A stretch of 64,000 bases of DNA from an uncultured Ruminococcus sp. (GCA_902789345.1 CADANT010000001.1:163873-227872), one strand, 5' to 3'. Positions 25,565-35,246 are shown, counted from the first letter of the stretch. Numbers and translations: made by a program. Notes: generated from the letters alone by a model not told the origin.

Positions 25565-26851
25565 CTACTGTTCATTTTCAGCAGATATTTTACTTTCCTT
25601 TTCCTTTTGACGGTATTGCTTAACAAGCTTTTCGGCAAGCTCCACAACCCGTCCGGCAGAATTTTCTCTGTAATTCATCTGGCAAGCCGCTTTCATAGCG
25701 TCCAGCTTTTCAGGATTCAACAGCAGGTCGTGTACAACCTGTCCGCTGTTTTTCTTCGGCAAACGCACCGCCATATTATTCTTTTCAAGATATATGGCGT
25801 TGTCCTCCTCCTGTCCCGGAAAAGCACTGAAAATAGCCATTGGCAGAGTTGACGCTATAGCCTCGCTTACTGTAAGTCCTCCCGGTTTTGTAACAATAAG
25901 GTCGGCAATATACATATATTCGTTTATATTGTCTACAAAATACAGAAGCTTTGTTGGCTTAATTCCGTTATGCCCTGCATATACTTTATAGGACTCCCTG
26001 TTTTCGGTAATGGTGTTGTCCTCTTTCGCAATTTCCTCATCAAGATTTTCGTAACCGCCGTTTGCAATAAGCTTGTCGTTTTCGTCACTTGTTTTGTCAA
26101 GCATAGCGTCAAAGGTATCAAACAGCCTTTTGTTTTTTCCTGTAACCACCACTATCTGAAAATCTGATTCTGTTTCTACTATATCACGATAAATCTTAAA
26201 TATATCCTTTACGCCAAAGCTGCCTGCCATTAGCAGCAATGTTTTAAGATTAGGGTTAAGACCCATTTTTTTCATAAGTTCCTGCCTGCTTTGCTTGTTA
26301 TAAAAGACAGGGTCAATAGGTATTCCGCTTACCTGTACAGTACTGCGGTCAACGCCGAATTTTTCAAGGGTATCCACCATTTCTTGGTTAGACACCACAT
26401 ATGCGTCAACCTCCTTTTGCACATACAGCATATGCGGCGCAAAGTCGGTTATTAACGAAATAAGCGGTATATTCATTTTGTACTTTCTTTTTAGCGATGA
26501 GGCCATTTCAACGCAAAAAGCGTGCACGCCTATCATAACATCCGGTCTGAATTCTACCATAAGCGGCAGCAGCTTTTTAGCCAAAGACTGCTGAAATTTT
26601 GCGGTAAGGGTAGTCATTTTACTGTCCTTGTTAGTAAAGTTATACACTGTTCCGTAAAATTTAGGTACGGTTTTTGCCATAAGCTCATAGCCCTCTGAAA
26701 CAGTTTTGTTGTACAAATGACCGATACACTCAAGTGCATCTACAACTCTTACAACATCATCGGGACGGTTTGCTTCTATGTATTTTTTCATTGCAGCCGA
26801 TGTTCTCATATGACCGCCGCCTGTTGACGCAGACAATATTAATATTCTCAT
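25565..26851 (-). CDS. Diacylglycerol glycosyltransferase, MGDG-synthase/UgtP-like (GT28)
   Basis: 428 aa. N-terminal MGDG-synthase domain begins with MRILILSASTGGGHMRTSAAM and DALECIGHL. The C-terminal GT-B nucleotide-sugar domain has LLMAGSFG near 215 and VTKPGGLTVSEAIA near 325. Such enzymes transfer glucose or galactose to diacylglycerol to make membrane glycolipids and lipoteichoic-acid anchors. No signal peptide; peripheral membrane location expected. About 50 residues between the two halves are acidic and not conserved. GGGGAAGGG ribosome binding site. Confidence 0.87.
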   Translation of the reverse strand: MRILILSASTGGGHMRTSAAMKKYIEANRPDDVVRVVDALECIGHLYNKTVSEGYELMAKTVPKFYGTVYNFTNKDSKMTTLTAKFQQSLAKKLLPLMVEFRPDVMIGVHAFCVEMASSLKRKYKMNIPLISLITDFAPHMLYVQKEVDAYVVSNQEMVDTLEKFGVDRSTVQVSGIPIDPVFYNKQSRQELMKKMGLNPNLKTLLLMAGSFGVKDIFKIYRDIVETESDFQIVVVTGKNKRLFDTFDAMLDKTSDENDKLIANGGYENLDEEIAKEDNTITENRESYKVYAGHNGIKPTKLLYFVDNINEYMYIADLIVTKPGGLTVSEAIASTLPMAIFSAFPGQEEDNAIYLEKNNMAVRLPKKNSGQVVHDLLLNPEKLDAMKAACQMNYRENSAGRVVELAEKLVKQYRQKEKESKISAENEQ

Positions 26852-27059
26852 AGCCCTTCCCCTTTTTAAAATTAGATTTTCTTTTAATTATAACATATAG
26901 AACTAAATCATTGCAACGAAATCGGTCTACATTTTAATTAACAAACTATTAATAAAGCTTATCTGTACAGGCATTACAAATATTATCATATATGTAACAT
27001 AACACAGACGTATTTGAAACAATTTTGTTATAAATTTGTTGATGATTTTTTTGTATGGC

Positions 27060-27070
27060 TGTGTTATAAT
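27060..27070 (+). promoter_or_regulatory. Extended -10 promoter of the VanW gene
   Basis: TGTGTTATAAT includes TG one base before TATAAT (27065-27070). The -35 is weak. The ATG at 27146 follows an AAAGGAG site. Confidence 0.5.
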
Positions 27071-27145
27071 TGCTAGAGAGTACGGTTATAGTGTGTAATA
27101 TGTTATTATGGTAAAGTAACACTTTCTATTAAAGGAGTATATTAA

Positions 27146-29089
27146 ATGGCAGAAAATAATAATACCAACAACAAGCAACAGTCTGTACCGGAGAGTAATG
27201 CAGTCGATACAGATAAAACAGCTGCCAAAGAAGCAACTACAGCTAGTGAAGCTACGGAAAATGTAAATGAAAAAACAAATAAGCCTGCCGGCGACAGCAC
27301 AACACCGGCAAAAAGCAACGGCCAATCAAACATAAAAAAGCCTGACAGCACTGTTAAGGACAACCGGCAGTCACAAAAGGTAATTGACGATATAGCAAAC
27401 ATACTTAATGAAGTTCGCAGACAGACAGGCTCTGTTGATACATCTGCTTCTGCCACTGCTGCACCTGTTAATGACAACAGCAGCGAGGAAGAGTTAATAG
27501 ATATATCATCTGTAGAGGCTGTTACACCTGTTGCGGCTACACAGACCTTTCCTGTAAAGGAAGTAAAGTCGGCCCAACAGCCTAAAAAAGAAACTCAAAC
27601 TACAAATAAAAAGCCTGCCGAAACCAAAACTCAGGCAGTTGAAAACAAACCAAAAGCAGAAAAAAAGAGCAGCCACCTGTTTGCAAAAATTTTTGCAGGA
27701 TTTATAGTTGCCGCAGTTCTTACAGGTGTATCTGCCTACGGCATATCTAAAATAAATCCTGAGGTTGTTCCTGCTTCAACAACAGTAAAAGTACCGGGAG
27801 GTACTGTAAAGGCTGTTGAAAGTCAGCCTGTATTTTTAAAGGGAATTAAAATTGCAGGTGTAGATGTAGGCGGCAAAACCCCAGAGGAGGTTAAGTCTCT
27901 TTTAGCCATAAGAGGCACATCTTTAATTCCTGACATCTCACTTACTGTATCGTATGAGGGTGTAGACTACTCATATAAAAAGCAGGATTTTGATTTTACA
28001 TACGACATAAATCAGGTTGTAGATACAGCCTTTAAATTCAGCAAATCAGTTTCGGACGCAGGCTCAAGCGACATTCTTTCAACTGCACCCGGTGACGGCA
28101 GTGCAAATGTTGATACAACCAACAAAACTGTTGATTTTAACATAAAATACCAGGTTACACAGTCGTCTGTACAAAAGGTTATTAAAAGAATTGCAAAAAA
28201 GGTTGATGTACCTTGTGTAGAGCCGCATGTTTCCAAATTTGACACAAAGCAGTCTAAAAACTCTAAACGCTATACCTTTAAAGAGGGTTCGGACGGCAAG
28301 GCAATAGACCAAGACCAGCTTATTACAGATGCAATTAAACAATTTAACCAAGGCGAAAAGAATGTTAAATTAACTGCTACCAGCTACGAAAGCAAGCCAA
28401 CCCTTAAAATGGCTGATGTTAAAAAGGCAACAAAGCTAATAGGCAAATTCAGCACTATTACAACCAATACATACAATGCAAACTGCAATATGGAAACTGC
28501 CTTGAACTCTATAAACGGAACTATCCTTGAGCCGGGCGCTACATTGTCCTTTAATGACTGTACAGGAAACAGTAACCTGACTGAAAACGGATATTTGGAA
28601 GCAGGCGTAATTCAGGGCGGTGCAATGACAAGCGGTGTTGGCGGCGGTGTTTGCCAAGCTGCAACAACTCTGTACAACGCGGCTATTATGGCGAATATGG
28701 AAATTGTTGAAAGAGAACCGCACCTGTGGTGTTCATACTATGTTTACGGCGGACTTGACGCTACCATTGACTGGGGCAATATTGACCTAAAGGTTAAAAA
28801 CAATTCTAAGTACCAAATGTTCTTCCGCTGTTGGATGGACGGCTCTGAACTAAATGTTGAAATATACGGATGGCAGTCGCCTGATTTTGATGAGGTTCGT
28901 ACCGAGTCAGAGCTTGACTGGAGCTCCAGCGAAGCATACGGTTACCTTGCCTACAGAGTATTCTATAAAAACGGTAAAGAAGTTAAACGAGAAGAGCTGC
29001 CTTACTCACAGTACAGCTTGTCAAACGGCGGCGGCATAAGAGGTGCTGACCCGGGAAATGTTTCTACAAAGCTAAAGCAGCCTGAATAA
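27146..29089 (+). CDS. VanW-family membrane protein with peptidoglycan-binding-like domain
   Basis: 647 aa. Residues 1-175 are low-complexity and polar (Asn, Thr, Lys, Gln), presumably cytoplasmic. One membrane helix spans about 180-203 (IFAGFIVAAVLTGVSAYGI). Outside come a PG_binding_4-like region (residues about 235-410) and the VanW domain (about 430-600: GATLSFNDCTGN, GVGGGVCQAATTLYNAA, REPHLWCSYYVYGG). VanW proteins are widespread in Firmicutes envelopes and named from vancomycin clusters, though their role is unclear. No vancomycin-resistance genes are nearby. It is monocistronic with its own terminator at 29097. Confidence 0.88.
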   Translation: MAENNNTNNKQQSVPESNAVDTDKTAAKEATTASEATENVNEKTNKPAGDSTTPAKSNGQSNIKKPDSTVKDNRQSQKVIDDIANILNEVRRQTGSVDTSASATAAPVNDNSSEEELIDISSVEAVTPVAATQTFPVKEVKSAQQPKKETQTTNKKPAETKTQAVENKPKAEKKSSHLFAKIFAGFIVAAVLTGVSAYGISKINPEVVPASTTVKVPGGTVKAVESQPVFLKGIKIAGVDVGGKTPEEVKSLLAIRGTSLIPDISLTVSYEGVDYSYKKQDFDFTYDINQVVDTAFKFSKSVSDAGSSDILSTAPGDGSANVDTTNKTVDFNIKYQVTQSSVQKVIKRIAKKVDVPCVEPHVSKFDTKQSKNSKRYTFKEGSDGKAIDQDQLITDAIKQFNQGEKNVKLTATSYESKPTLKMADVKKATKLIGKFSTITTNTYNANCNMETALNSINGTILEPGATLSFNDCTGNSNLTENGYLEAGVIQGGAMTSGVGGGVCQAATTLYNAAIMANMEIVEREPHLWCSYYVYGGLDATIDWGNIDLKVKNNSKYQMFFRCWMDGSELNVEIYGWQSPDFDEVRTESELDWSSSEAYGYLAYRVFYKNGKEVKREELPYSQYSLSNGGGIRGADPGNVSTKLKQPE

Positions 29090-29096
29090 AAATTTA

Positions 29097-29137
29097 CAAA
29101 TTACCCGCAAATTGTTGCGGGTAATTTTTGTTTTTTC
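29097..29137 (+). terminator. Terminator of the VanW gene
   Basis: AAATTACCCGCAA pairs with TTGCGGGTAATTT across ATTG, followed by a T-rich run. Confidence 0.85.
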
Positions 29138-29222
29138 CACATCTTTTTACAAGTTATGTAACATAAATATATAACAGGCAGGTTAAATTTTATAAATTTT
29201 ATCTATTTTTACTTAAAATACA

Positions 29223-29251
29223 TTGTTAAAATTACATTTATATGTTATTAT
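29223..29251 (+). promoter_or_regulatory. Promoter of the PP2C phosphatase gene
   Basis: TTGTTA (29223-29228), 17 bp, TATTAT (29246-29251). Confidence 0.6.
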
Positions 29252-29294
29252 ATATATGTTTTAGATGTAATTACTAAAAAAGGAGGTGAGTGCA

Positions 29295-30224
29295 GTGCCA
29301 AATTTATTTGTAAAAGCATCTGTTGGTACAGATATTGGAGTTAGCCGAAATAATAACGAAGACAATTACAACTTAAACGGCAAGTATGCCGTATATGAAG
29401 ATGACGACCAAACGGCAACAGCCTTCCAGCCCCCTGTTACCCAAGGGGTTTTTGCGGTATTTGACGGTATGGGCGGTCAAAGCCGTGGTGAATTTGCGTC
29501 GTTGTGTGCTGCACAAACCCTTAATAAATATAAGGATTCCATTTTAAGCGGCGGAGTTAGGAAAGTAAACGAATACATAGTTGACACAAACAAACAGATA
29601 TGCAACGAAATGGAGAAAAACAACGAGCATATCGGCTCTACTTGTGCCATACTTACAATAAACGACGGCATTGCACAGGCGTATAATTTAGGTGACAGCA
29701 GTATATATCACCTTTCAAAAAATAAGATTACCAAAATGACCCGTGACCACACTGTGGCAGAACAGCTGTACAGAATGCACGCATTAACAGCGGAAGAAGC
29801 ACAGCGTGACGTTCGTAAACACAGGCTTACAAAGCACCTGGGAATGTTTGAAGCTGAAAATATTTTGCCATATATAAGCGGAAATGTAAGAATATCAAAC
29901 GGCGATATGTTTTTACTTTGTACCGACGGTATAACAAACGCTTTAAGTGAAAAGGACATAAAAAAAATTGTTTATATGTTTGACGGCAGGTGCAAGAAAA
30001 CCGTAAATGCCTTAATTGAGAGAGCTATCGAAAACGGCAGTGACGACAACATTACTGCCATGCTTTTAAGGGTAGTAAACAGCACCAACAGCAACACCGG
30101 AAAAAGAAATAAGAAATTTAAGTTTGGCAGACACCCTCGCCTATATCCTTTTTTACTGGGTATTGGGGTATCTTTAGCAATATTTATAATAATTATCTCA
30201 ATAATACTTGCGGTTTTTACCTAA
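29295..30224 (+). CDS. PP2C-type (PPM) Ser/Thr protein phosphatase, membrane-anchored
   Basis: 309 aa. Metal-dependent phosphatase motifs: GVSRNNNEDNY (11-21), FAVFDGMGGQSRGE near 55, LGDSSIY near 135, CTDGITNAL near 210 and GSDDNITAMLL near 250. A single C-terminal membrane helix (FLLGIGVSLAIFIIIISIIL) anchors it, with the enzyme on the inside. The GTG at 29295 is preferred over that at 29286 because AGGAGG lies 8 nt upstream of it. It likely reverses PrkC-like kinase phosphorylation. The FHA-RodA protein at 20812 is a candidate member of the same circuit (inference). Confidence 0.9.
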   Translation: MPNLFVKASVGTDIGVSRNNNEDNYNLNGKYAVYEDDDQTATAFQPPVTQGVFAVFDGMGGQSRGEFASLCAAQTLNKYKDSILSGGVRKVNEYIVDTNKQICNEMEKNNEHIGSTCAILTINDGIAQAYNLGDSSIYHLSKNKITKMTRDHTVAEQLYRMHALTAEEAQRDVRKHRLTKHLGMFEAENILPYISGNVRISNGDMFLLCTDGITNALSEKDIKKIVYMFDGRCKKTVNALIERAIENGSDDNITAMLLRVVNSTNSNTGKRNKKFKFGRHPRLYPFLLGIGVSLAIFIIIISIILAVFT

Positions 30225-30325
30225 TATAAATCATTATTTTTATTAGTGAAGCAGGTGATTGGGTATCCTTAGACGCTTTTAAAATTAAGCTTACTATGTA
30301 CATTGCTAAACTACTTGATTATAAA

Positions 30326-30376
30326 CAAAGCCTTAACTTCCTATACTCTAGCAGTAAGGAGGTTAAGGCTTTTTCT
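30326..30376 (+). terminator. Terminator of the PP2C gene
   Basis: AAAGCCTTAACTTCCT pairs with AGGAGGTTAAGGCTTT, followed by TTCTTG. Confidence 0.75.
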
Positions 30377-30460
30377 TGTTGTCTGCGAATATGTAAAGAA
30401 CTTGTGAAAGAGGTTAAGGCTTTTTTTGCAGTCTGCAAATATGCAAAGAGCTTGTGAAAA
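30359..30460 (+). repeat. 51-bp tandem duplication, two copies
   Basis: GAGGTTAAGGCTTTTT and the following TCTGCRAATATGYAAAG and CTTGTGAAA recur with a 51-bp period (30359 and 30410). The unit contains the right arm and T run of the PP2C terminator, so that arm is now present twice. The 30225-30602 interval has no gene. Confidence 0.8.
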
Positions 30461-30602
30461 ATGCAACTCTTTCAAGGCCCTTTCTTTAGGGGATTTTATC
30501 TTCCCCTATGCTTTTCAAACAGCAACTTAACAACCTGTAAGTATACAGCATTTTTACAATCTCTTTTTGTTTGATGAAATATCAATATAACTCCGGTATT
30601 CT

Positions 30603-31496
30603 TTATCTATTGCCTGAAGCGAACTCACCCATATTTATGTCTATTACCTCTCTTATAGGCTGGATTAAAGAATCTTCATATTGAACATTCCATTGTATCT
30701 CTTGGCTCATTTGCCCGTCAAATATACCGTCTATATGATCTCCGCTTTTAACCGGATTCTCATTATCAAAAATATATGTAAGAAAGTTATAAGCGTGATT
30801 TACAACTGCATCCGGGTCTACATCGTGGAAATGATATTGTACATCCGGTAAAAATAAAGTACCCATTCCAATAGAATCCACTATTTTATCATTTGTTCCC
30901 TGAATATTAAAAAATCTAACATTTACTGCATAATAGATAAACCTAGCAGACTTTGGAATATTACAGTTAATAATAGCCTCTCTGGTAAACATTTTTTTCG
31001 AGGTTTCAAATACCACTGCTTTGCAGGTTGGATATAATTCCACCAAGGCCTCAACATAATCAACCAACATCTCTGCCCTGTCTTTATAATCCAAACCGGC
31101 TGCCAGCATATCTGTAGCTATAACCTGATACTTACAAAATTCCAATATTTCATCGCCTTCCGGGCACTCCCATAACTGACTTTGAGCAATATCATCCATT
31201 ATCGGATTCTTAATTTCTAGGCATTCCATAATCATCAACTGCGGATGCACTTGTTGTTTGCCGTTTTCAAAGTTTGCAATGTATTTTTTAGGAGCAAAAC
31301 CTGCAACCTTTTCATCATGGCAAAAGCAGTCTGTTTCCCCTAGATGCTTGTTCATAATCTTGTGCATATGCTCCTTATCCGGCATTTCACACATTTCGTC
31401 CATTAACAGATGAACTATAAATATCATACCCGGATGATCGGCAAGTTGACTGGTATCCTGCTGTAAAATCTTTTCTTCTTTCTCTGATAATCCCAT
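30603..31496 (-). CDS. DUF4261-domain protein
   Basis: 297 aa, cytoplasmic, acidic. The C-terminal third carries the DUF4261 signature (GTLFLPDVQYHFHDVDPDAVVNHAYN, FDNENPVKSGDHIDGI in parts). The N-terminal segment is family-specific, with Cys/His residues (CFCHDEK). No function is established for this domain; genes for it occur singly and as accessory cargo. AGGAGAG ribosome binding site and its own promoter at 31582-31610. Codon use appears different from the flanking housekeeping genes, which suggests acquisition (impression, not measured). Confidence 0.8.
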   Translation of the reverse strand: MGLSEKEEKILQQDTSQLADHPGMIFIVHLLMDEMCEMPDKEHMHKIMNKHLGETDCFCHDEKVAGFAPKKYIANFENGKQQVHPQLMIMECLEIKNPIMDDIAQSQLWECPEGDEILEFCKYQVIATDMLAAGLDYKDRAEMLVDYVEALVELYPTCKAVVFETSKKMFTREAIINCNIPKSARFIYYAVNVRFFNIQGTNDKIVDSIGMGTLFLPDVQYHFHDVDPDAVVNHAYNFLTYIFDNENPVKSGDHIDGIFDGQMSQEIQWNVQYEDSLIQPIREVIDINMGEFASGNR

Positions 31497-31581
31497 TGAA
31501 TTATTCTCTCCTTACAAATTCTCGTAAATAAGCTCATATAATGCAGCTTTACTTATGAAAATAGATTCCATGGTCCTGTTT

Positions 31582-31610
31582 ATATTATAACATTTATGTA
31601 CAAAAGTCAA
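31582..31610 (-). promoter_or_regulatory. Promoter of the DUF4261 gene, in a duplicated terminator-promoter module
   Basis: Reverse strand TTGACT (31605-31610), 17 bp, TAATAT (31582-31587). It lies directly after the TfoX-like gene's terminator. The same arrangement recurs at 32093-32170. Confidence 0.65.
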
Positions 31611-31616
31611 TTTATG

Positions 31617-31658
31617 AAAAAAGCCCTTTGAGAAAAGAAGCTTTCCTCAAAGGGCTGT
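31617..31658 (-). terminator. Terminator of the TfoX-like gene
   Basis: Reverse strand AGCCCTTTGAG and CTCAAAGGGCT arms followed by TTTTTT. Confidence 0.85.
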
Positions 31659-31680
31659 TTAACAAAAAACGGAAGTTGTC

Positions 31681-32001
31681 TTACTTTTTCTTTTTTGGTT
31701 TAGGTGCCGGCAGTTCATCATACATTGCATTAAAAAGGCCTGTCAAAAACTCTTTATTATCAACATCTTCTACTAACAACATTTCTTTTGCCCCATCGTA
31801 AGGTAATTCATAACTAACTGTCGGCATATAAGAAATCGCAGATTTTATGGGCTTTACAAGTAATCTGTCATCATATATACCACCCACTATTTTACCCCGA
31901 TAATAGATGATGTATTCACCCATCATAGCACGATAATTGATCTCTTCTAAATCAGATAATTGTTCTAATATAAATTGTAAATAATCTTTGCTTGATGCCA
32001 T
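31681..32001 (-). CDS. TfoX/Sxy N-terminal domain protein
   Basis: 106 aa. TfoX_N fold: YRAMMGEYIIYYRGKIVGGIYDDRLLVKP and the central PTVSYELPYDGAKEMLLVED. A Lys-rich tail ends the protein (PKPKKKK). In Gammaproteobacteria TfoX activates competence genes. Stand-alone Firmicute members have unknown roles, so the name implies fold only. AGAGGAT ribosome binding site. Confidence 0.88.
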   Translation of the reverse strand: MASSKDYLQFILEQLSDLEEINYRAMMGEYIIYYRGKIVGGIYDDRLLVKPIKSAISYMPTVSYELPYDGAKEMLLVEDVDNKEFLTGLFNAMYDELPAPKPKKKK

Positions 32002-32092
32002 TTTTTATCCTCTCAAGTTTCAATTTGTGTTTCCTACTATTTATTATAGAAATTGGCAAGCCCATTATAGGGCTGACCCTGCTGTTTTGTTC

Positions 32093-32121
32093 ATTTTATA
32101 ACACTTAGATAAAAAAGTCAA
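32093..32121 (-). promoter_or_regulatory. Promoter of the TfoX-like gene, second copy of the module
   Basis: Reverse strand TTGACT (32116-32121), 17 bp, TAAAAT (32093-32098). Flanking bases, including CATAAATTGACTTTT, are the same as in the copy at 31582-31610. Confidence 0.65.
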
Positions 32122-32126
32122 TTTAT

Positions 32127-32170
32127 GAAAAAGCCCTTTGAGGAAAGGGTTTATCCTCTCTTAAAGGGCA
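32127..32170 (-). terminator. Terminator of the flavodoxin gene
   Basis: GCCCTTTAAGAGAGGAT and the CTCAAAGGGC arm on the reverse strand, followed by TTTTTCAT. The left arm is less perfect than in the 31617 copy. Confidence 0.7.
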
Positions 32171-32191
32171 AGTTGATAAACTGGATTTTTA

Positions 32192-32713
32192 TCAAATGAT
32201 TTCTGTTATACGATTTAAAGAAGTAAAATCGACAAAGTCAACTTTTGAGTTAAAGGTTTCTATCATAGCTTTAACCTCAGCAGTTTTCTTTTCTTCCGGT
32301 ATTTTTTTTGCCTTGTTGTATAAAAGCGTCATCATTGTTTTATGCTTAAAAGTTAACTTTTGATAATCAATCCCACCCCTTAAATGAAAGAAAGAAGACA
32401 CTTTTAATAAATGCTCTGGCACTTGTTTTCTTATGGAACTTCTGATACTGTTTATATTTTCTTTATCACATACATCTGCTAGTCCAACTGTCACGATAAT
32501 CAACTTTGTATTTGGTGATAATTTCTTAACTGTATTCTTTAAACCTTTCACACCACCTGCATATAAGCCACCAAAATAGATTATCCGCCCATAGTCGATC
32601 ACGTTTTTTATATCCTCATAGCTGATAACTGGAAAATTAGTCATTTCTGCAAATTTTTCTGCATATTGCTTTGTTGTGCCGTACTGACTTCCATATATAA
32701 TTAAACTTTTCAT
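32192..32713 (-). CDS. Flavodoxin-domain protein
   Basis: 173 aa. FMN-binding phosphate loop IIYGSQYGTTKQYAEKFAE at residues 4-22, then IIYFGGLYAGGVKGLKN and IVTVGLADV. It fits the flavodoxin_5 / protoporphyrinogen-oxidase-like (HemG-type) group more than electron-carrier flavodoxins. No heme genes are nearby. Start 32713 has AGAGG upstream. Confidence 0.85.
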   Translation of the reverse strand: MKSLIIYGSQYGTTKQYAEKFAEMTNFPVISYEDIKNVIDYGRIIYFGGLYAGGVKGLKNTVKKLSPNTKLIIVTVGLADVCDKENINSIRSSIRKQVPEHLLKVSSFFHLRGGIDYQKLTFKHKTMMTLLYNKAKKIPEEKKTAEVKAMIETFNSKVDFVDFTSLNRITEII

Positions 32714-32759
32714 ATCGTTTGCACCTCTATAACTTCCGATTTGTATTTCCATTCATTTT

Positions 32760-32800
32760 AAGAAATGGGCAACTCCGATTGGAATTGCCCATTCATCGTA
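32760..32800 (-). terminator. Hairpin downstream of lysS
   Basis: AATGGGCAA and TTGCCCATT arms around a 12-nt loop, followed on the reverse strand by TTTCTTAAAAT. The T run is weak. Confidence 0.5.
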
Positions 32801-32929
32801 CTAATTATGCGATTTTTTCTTGCTTGCACCGATTTCTGCATCAAATGATGTAAGTTTAAATGTGAATCACTGTTTTTTAGATTTTCAATACCCCGAAAAT
32901 CCGCATAAATACAGGAGTTTCAGCACTTA

Positions 32930-34441
32930 TTACTTATCAAGTGGCTTCATTGTTGGGAAAATGATTACATCTCTGATAGAAGCACTGTCTGTTAGGAGCA
33001 TAACAAGTCTGTCTATGCCCATACCCATACCGCCTGTTGGTGCCATACCGTACTCAAGAGATGTTAAGAAATCTTCGTCAATCATATTTGCTTCTTCGTC
33101 GCCAGCCTCACGCAGCTTTAACTGATGTTCAAATCTGCCACGCTGGTCGATTGGGTCGTTAAGCTCTGAATAAGCGTTTGCAAGCTCTCTGCGTGTTACA
33201 AACAGCTCAAACCTCTCAACAAGCTCCGGCTGATTTGGCTTACGCTTTGTAAGCGGTGACACCTCAACAGGGTAGTCGCATATAAATGTTGGTTGTTGAA
33301 GTTGCTCTTCAACATACTCCTCAAAGGCAGTATTTAGAATGTTGCCCCATGTGTCGGTTGGCTTTACCTCAAGCTTTAGCTCCTTGGCAACCTCTTTTGC
33401 CTTTTCTGTATCGCCGATAAATTGGCTAAAGTCAACGCCTGCATATTCCTTTACAGCGTCTATCATTGTCATTCTTTTAAATGGAAGTGATAGGTCAACA
33501 GCCTCACCCTGGTACTGAATTTGGTCTGTCCCGTTTACCTCTATACAAGCCTTGTTAATCAGCTTTTCTGTTAGGTCCATCATACCGTTGTAGTCGGTGT
33601 AAGCCTCGTACAGCTCAATGGTTGTAAACTCAGGGTTGTGCTTAACATCCATACCCTCGTTTCTAAACAGTCTGCCTATTTCGTAAACCTTTTCCATTCC
33701 TCCTACGATTAGTCGCTTTAAGTAAAGCTCCGGAGCAATTCTTAGGTAAAGGTCCATATCAAGTGTATTGTGGTGAGTAATAAACGGCCTTGCAGCCGCT
33801 CCGCCTGCTATAGTATTAAGTACAGGGGTTTCTACCTCTATGTAGCCAATGTCGTCAAGCTGTTGGCGAATTGACTTAATAATTTTGCTTCTGGCAATAA
33901 ATGTGTTTTTAACCTCAGGATTTACCATTAGGTCAACATAACGCTGACGGTATCTAAGGTCTGTATCCTTTAAGCCGTGGTGCTTTTCAGGCAATGGCAG
34001 CAAAGATTTTGACAAAAGTCTGATTTCCTTTGCGTGTACAGATATTTCGCCTCGTCTTGTCTTAAAGACAAAGCCCTTTACCTCTACAATGTCGCCGATA
34101 TCCCACTTTGCCATTTGAACCTTGTAGGTGTCTTCGCCAACATCATTAATTCTAACATAAACCTGCATACGGCCGCTTCTGTCGTATACATCAATAAATG
34201 ATGCCTTACCCATATCACGCCAGCTCATAATACGGCCGGCAATGCAAACATCTTTATTTTCAAGCTGTTCAAAGTTATCAATAATCTGCTGTGCAAGAGT
34301 ATCTCTGTCGCTTGTGGTAATCTTAAACGGGTCGTTGCCGCTTTCCTGCAGTGCAGTCAGTTTGTCACGGCGAATTTGCAAAAGCTCGCTTAGGCTCTGC
34401 TCCTGCTGTTCTGCTTCAGGTGTTGTATTTTCTTTGCTCAT
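32930..34441 (-). CDS. lysS: Lysyl-tRNA synthetase, class II
   Basis: 503 aa, standard length. Charges tRNA-Lys. The N-terminal OB-fold anticodon-binding domain spans about 70-160 ([21 protein letters not shown]). Class II catalytic motifs follow: motif 2 [19 protein letters not shown] near 265 and motif 3 [14 protein letters not shown] near 475. It starts 1 bp after greA stops, with GAGG inside the end of greA, giving translational coupling. A tRNA-Lys gene is also in this window. Confidence 0.97.
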   Translation of the reverse strand: MSKENTTPEAEQQEQSLSELLQIRRDKLTALQESGNDPFKITTSDRDTLAQQIIDNFEQLENKDVCIAGRIMSWRDMGKASFIDVYDRSGRMQVYVRINDVGEDTYKVQMAKWDIGDIVEVKGFVFKTRRGEISVHAKEIRLLSKSLLPLPEKHHGLKDTDLRYRQRYVDLMVNPEVKNTFIARSKIIKSIRQQLDDIGYIEVETPVLNTIAGGAAARPFITHHNTLDMDLYLRIAPELYLKRLIVGGMEKVYEIGRLFRNEGMDVKHNPEFTTIELYEAYTDYNGMMDLTEKLINKACIEVNGTDQIQYQGEAVDLSLPFKRMTMIDAVKEYAGVDFSQFIGDTEKAKEVAKELKLEVKPTDTWGNILNTAFEEYVEEQLQQPTFICDYPVEVSPLTKRKPNQPELVERFELFVTRRELANAYSELNDPIDQRGRFEHQLKLREAGDEEANMIDEDFLTSLEYGMAPTGGMGMGIDRLVMLLTDSASIRDVIIFPTMKPLDK

Positions 34442-34442
34442 T

Positions 34443-34925
34443 TTACATTTCCTCGTTCTTCTTTAAAATTTCAAGTACCTGGTATTCTACTACTCCTCTA
34501 GGTGTTTCTACTGCTACAACATCACCCGGAGCCTTGTCCATCAGCGCCTCACCTACAGGAGATTCGTCTGAAAGCAAACCCTTTAGCGGGTCGGCCTCGT
34601 TTGCGCCAACAATTTTGTATTCTATTTCTTTATTTCTTGCAATATTTTTTACACGCACTGTAGCACCCGGACGAACCTTTCCGGTATCAATATCCTCAAT
34701 TACTACTGCGTTTTTAAGCATATTTTCTATTTCAACGATTCTTGACTCTACTACAGCCTGGTCGTTTTTAGCTTCGTCGTACTCGGCGTTCTCTGACAAG
34801 TCGCCGTAAGAACGGGCAATTTCAATTTTTTCTGCAATTTCGTCACGCTTAGTGGTTTTTAAGAAATCCAGTTCTTTTTCAAGGTTTTCTAAACCCTCTT
34901 TTGTCAATCTAACTTCCTTTTGCAT
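34443..34925 (-). CDS. greA: Transcription elongation factor GreA
   Basis: 160 aa, typical size. Rescues backtracked RNA polymerase by stimulating transcript cleavage. Residues 1-75 form the coiled coil ([21 protein letters not shown], acidic tip [12 protein letters not shown]). The C-terminal domain contains the FKBP-like fold ([24 protein letters not shown]). ATG at 34925 is preferred to 34934 because AAAGG is 9 nt upstream. greA-lysS is a common Firmicute pair. Confidence 0.96.
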   Translation of the reverse strand: MQKEVRLTKEGLENLEKELDFLKTTKRDEIAEKIEIARSYGDLSENAEYDEAKNDQAVVESRIVEIENMLKNAVVIEDIDTGKVRPGATVRVKNIARNKEIEYKIVGANEADPLKGLLSDESPVGEALMDKAPGDVVAVETPRGVVEYQVLEILKKNEEM

Positions 34926-34979
34926 TTGTATCATCCTTTACAGTTTTATAGCAAATTACCCTTTGCGTATTCAAATTTA

Positions 34980-35008
34980 ATTTTATCAAACAATATGTGC
35001 TATGTCAA
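34980..35008 (-). promoter_or_regulatory. Promoter of greA-lysS
   Basis: Reverse strand TTGACA (35003-35008), 17 bp, TAAAAT (34980-34985). The 34926-35246 interval contains only this and the citrate synthase promoter. Confidence 0.75.
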
Positions 35009-35176
35009 GAAATTTTGGCATACTAAGCCGCAAAATTGAGGAAAGTTTATTTTCATTTTTGCGCGTGCCTAAACTACGCTACTACTTTTTATTTTAAAAT
35101 ATTGCCTCTTTTTAAATATATATGTGATGCTCAATCTGTTTAATTATTAACAATACATTAATTATGCACAATAAAT

Positions 35177-35206
35177 TTGACAATTACACAAATAAAATGT
35201 TATGAT
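35177..35206 (+). promoter_or_regulatory. Promoter of the citrate synthase gene
   Basis: TTGACA (35177-35182), 18 bp, TATGAT (35201-35206). Confidence 0.65.
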
Positions 35207-35246
35207 TAGTTGTAATTAGAAGTAAATTAAGGAGGCTTAAGCTTGT

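Noticed and set aside
32761..32929. About 53 open reverse-strand codons below lysS, considered as a gene remnant
   Set aside because: No start with a ribosome binding site and no recognisable family; the frame runs through a hairpin.
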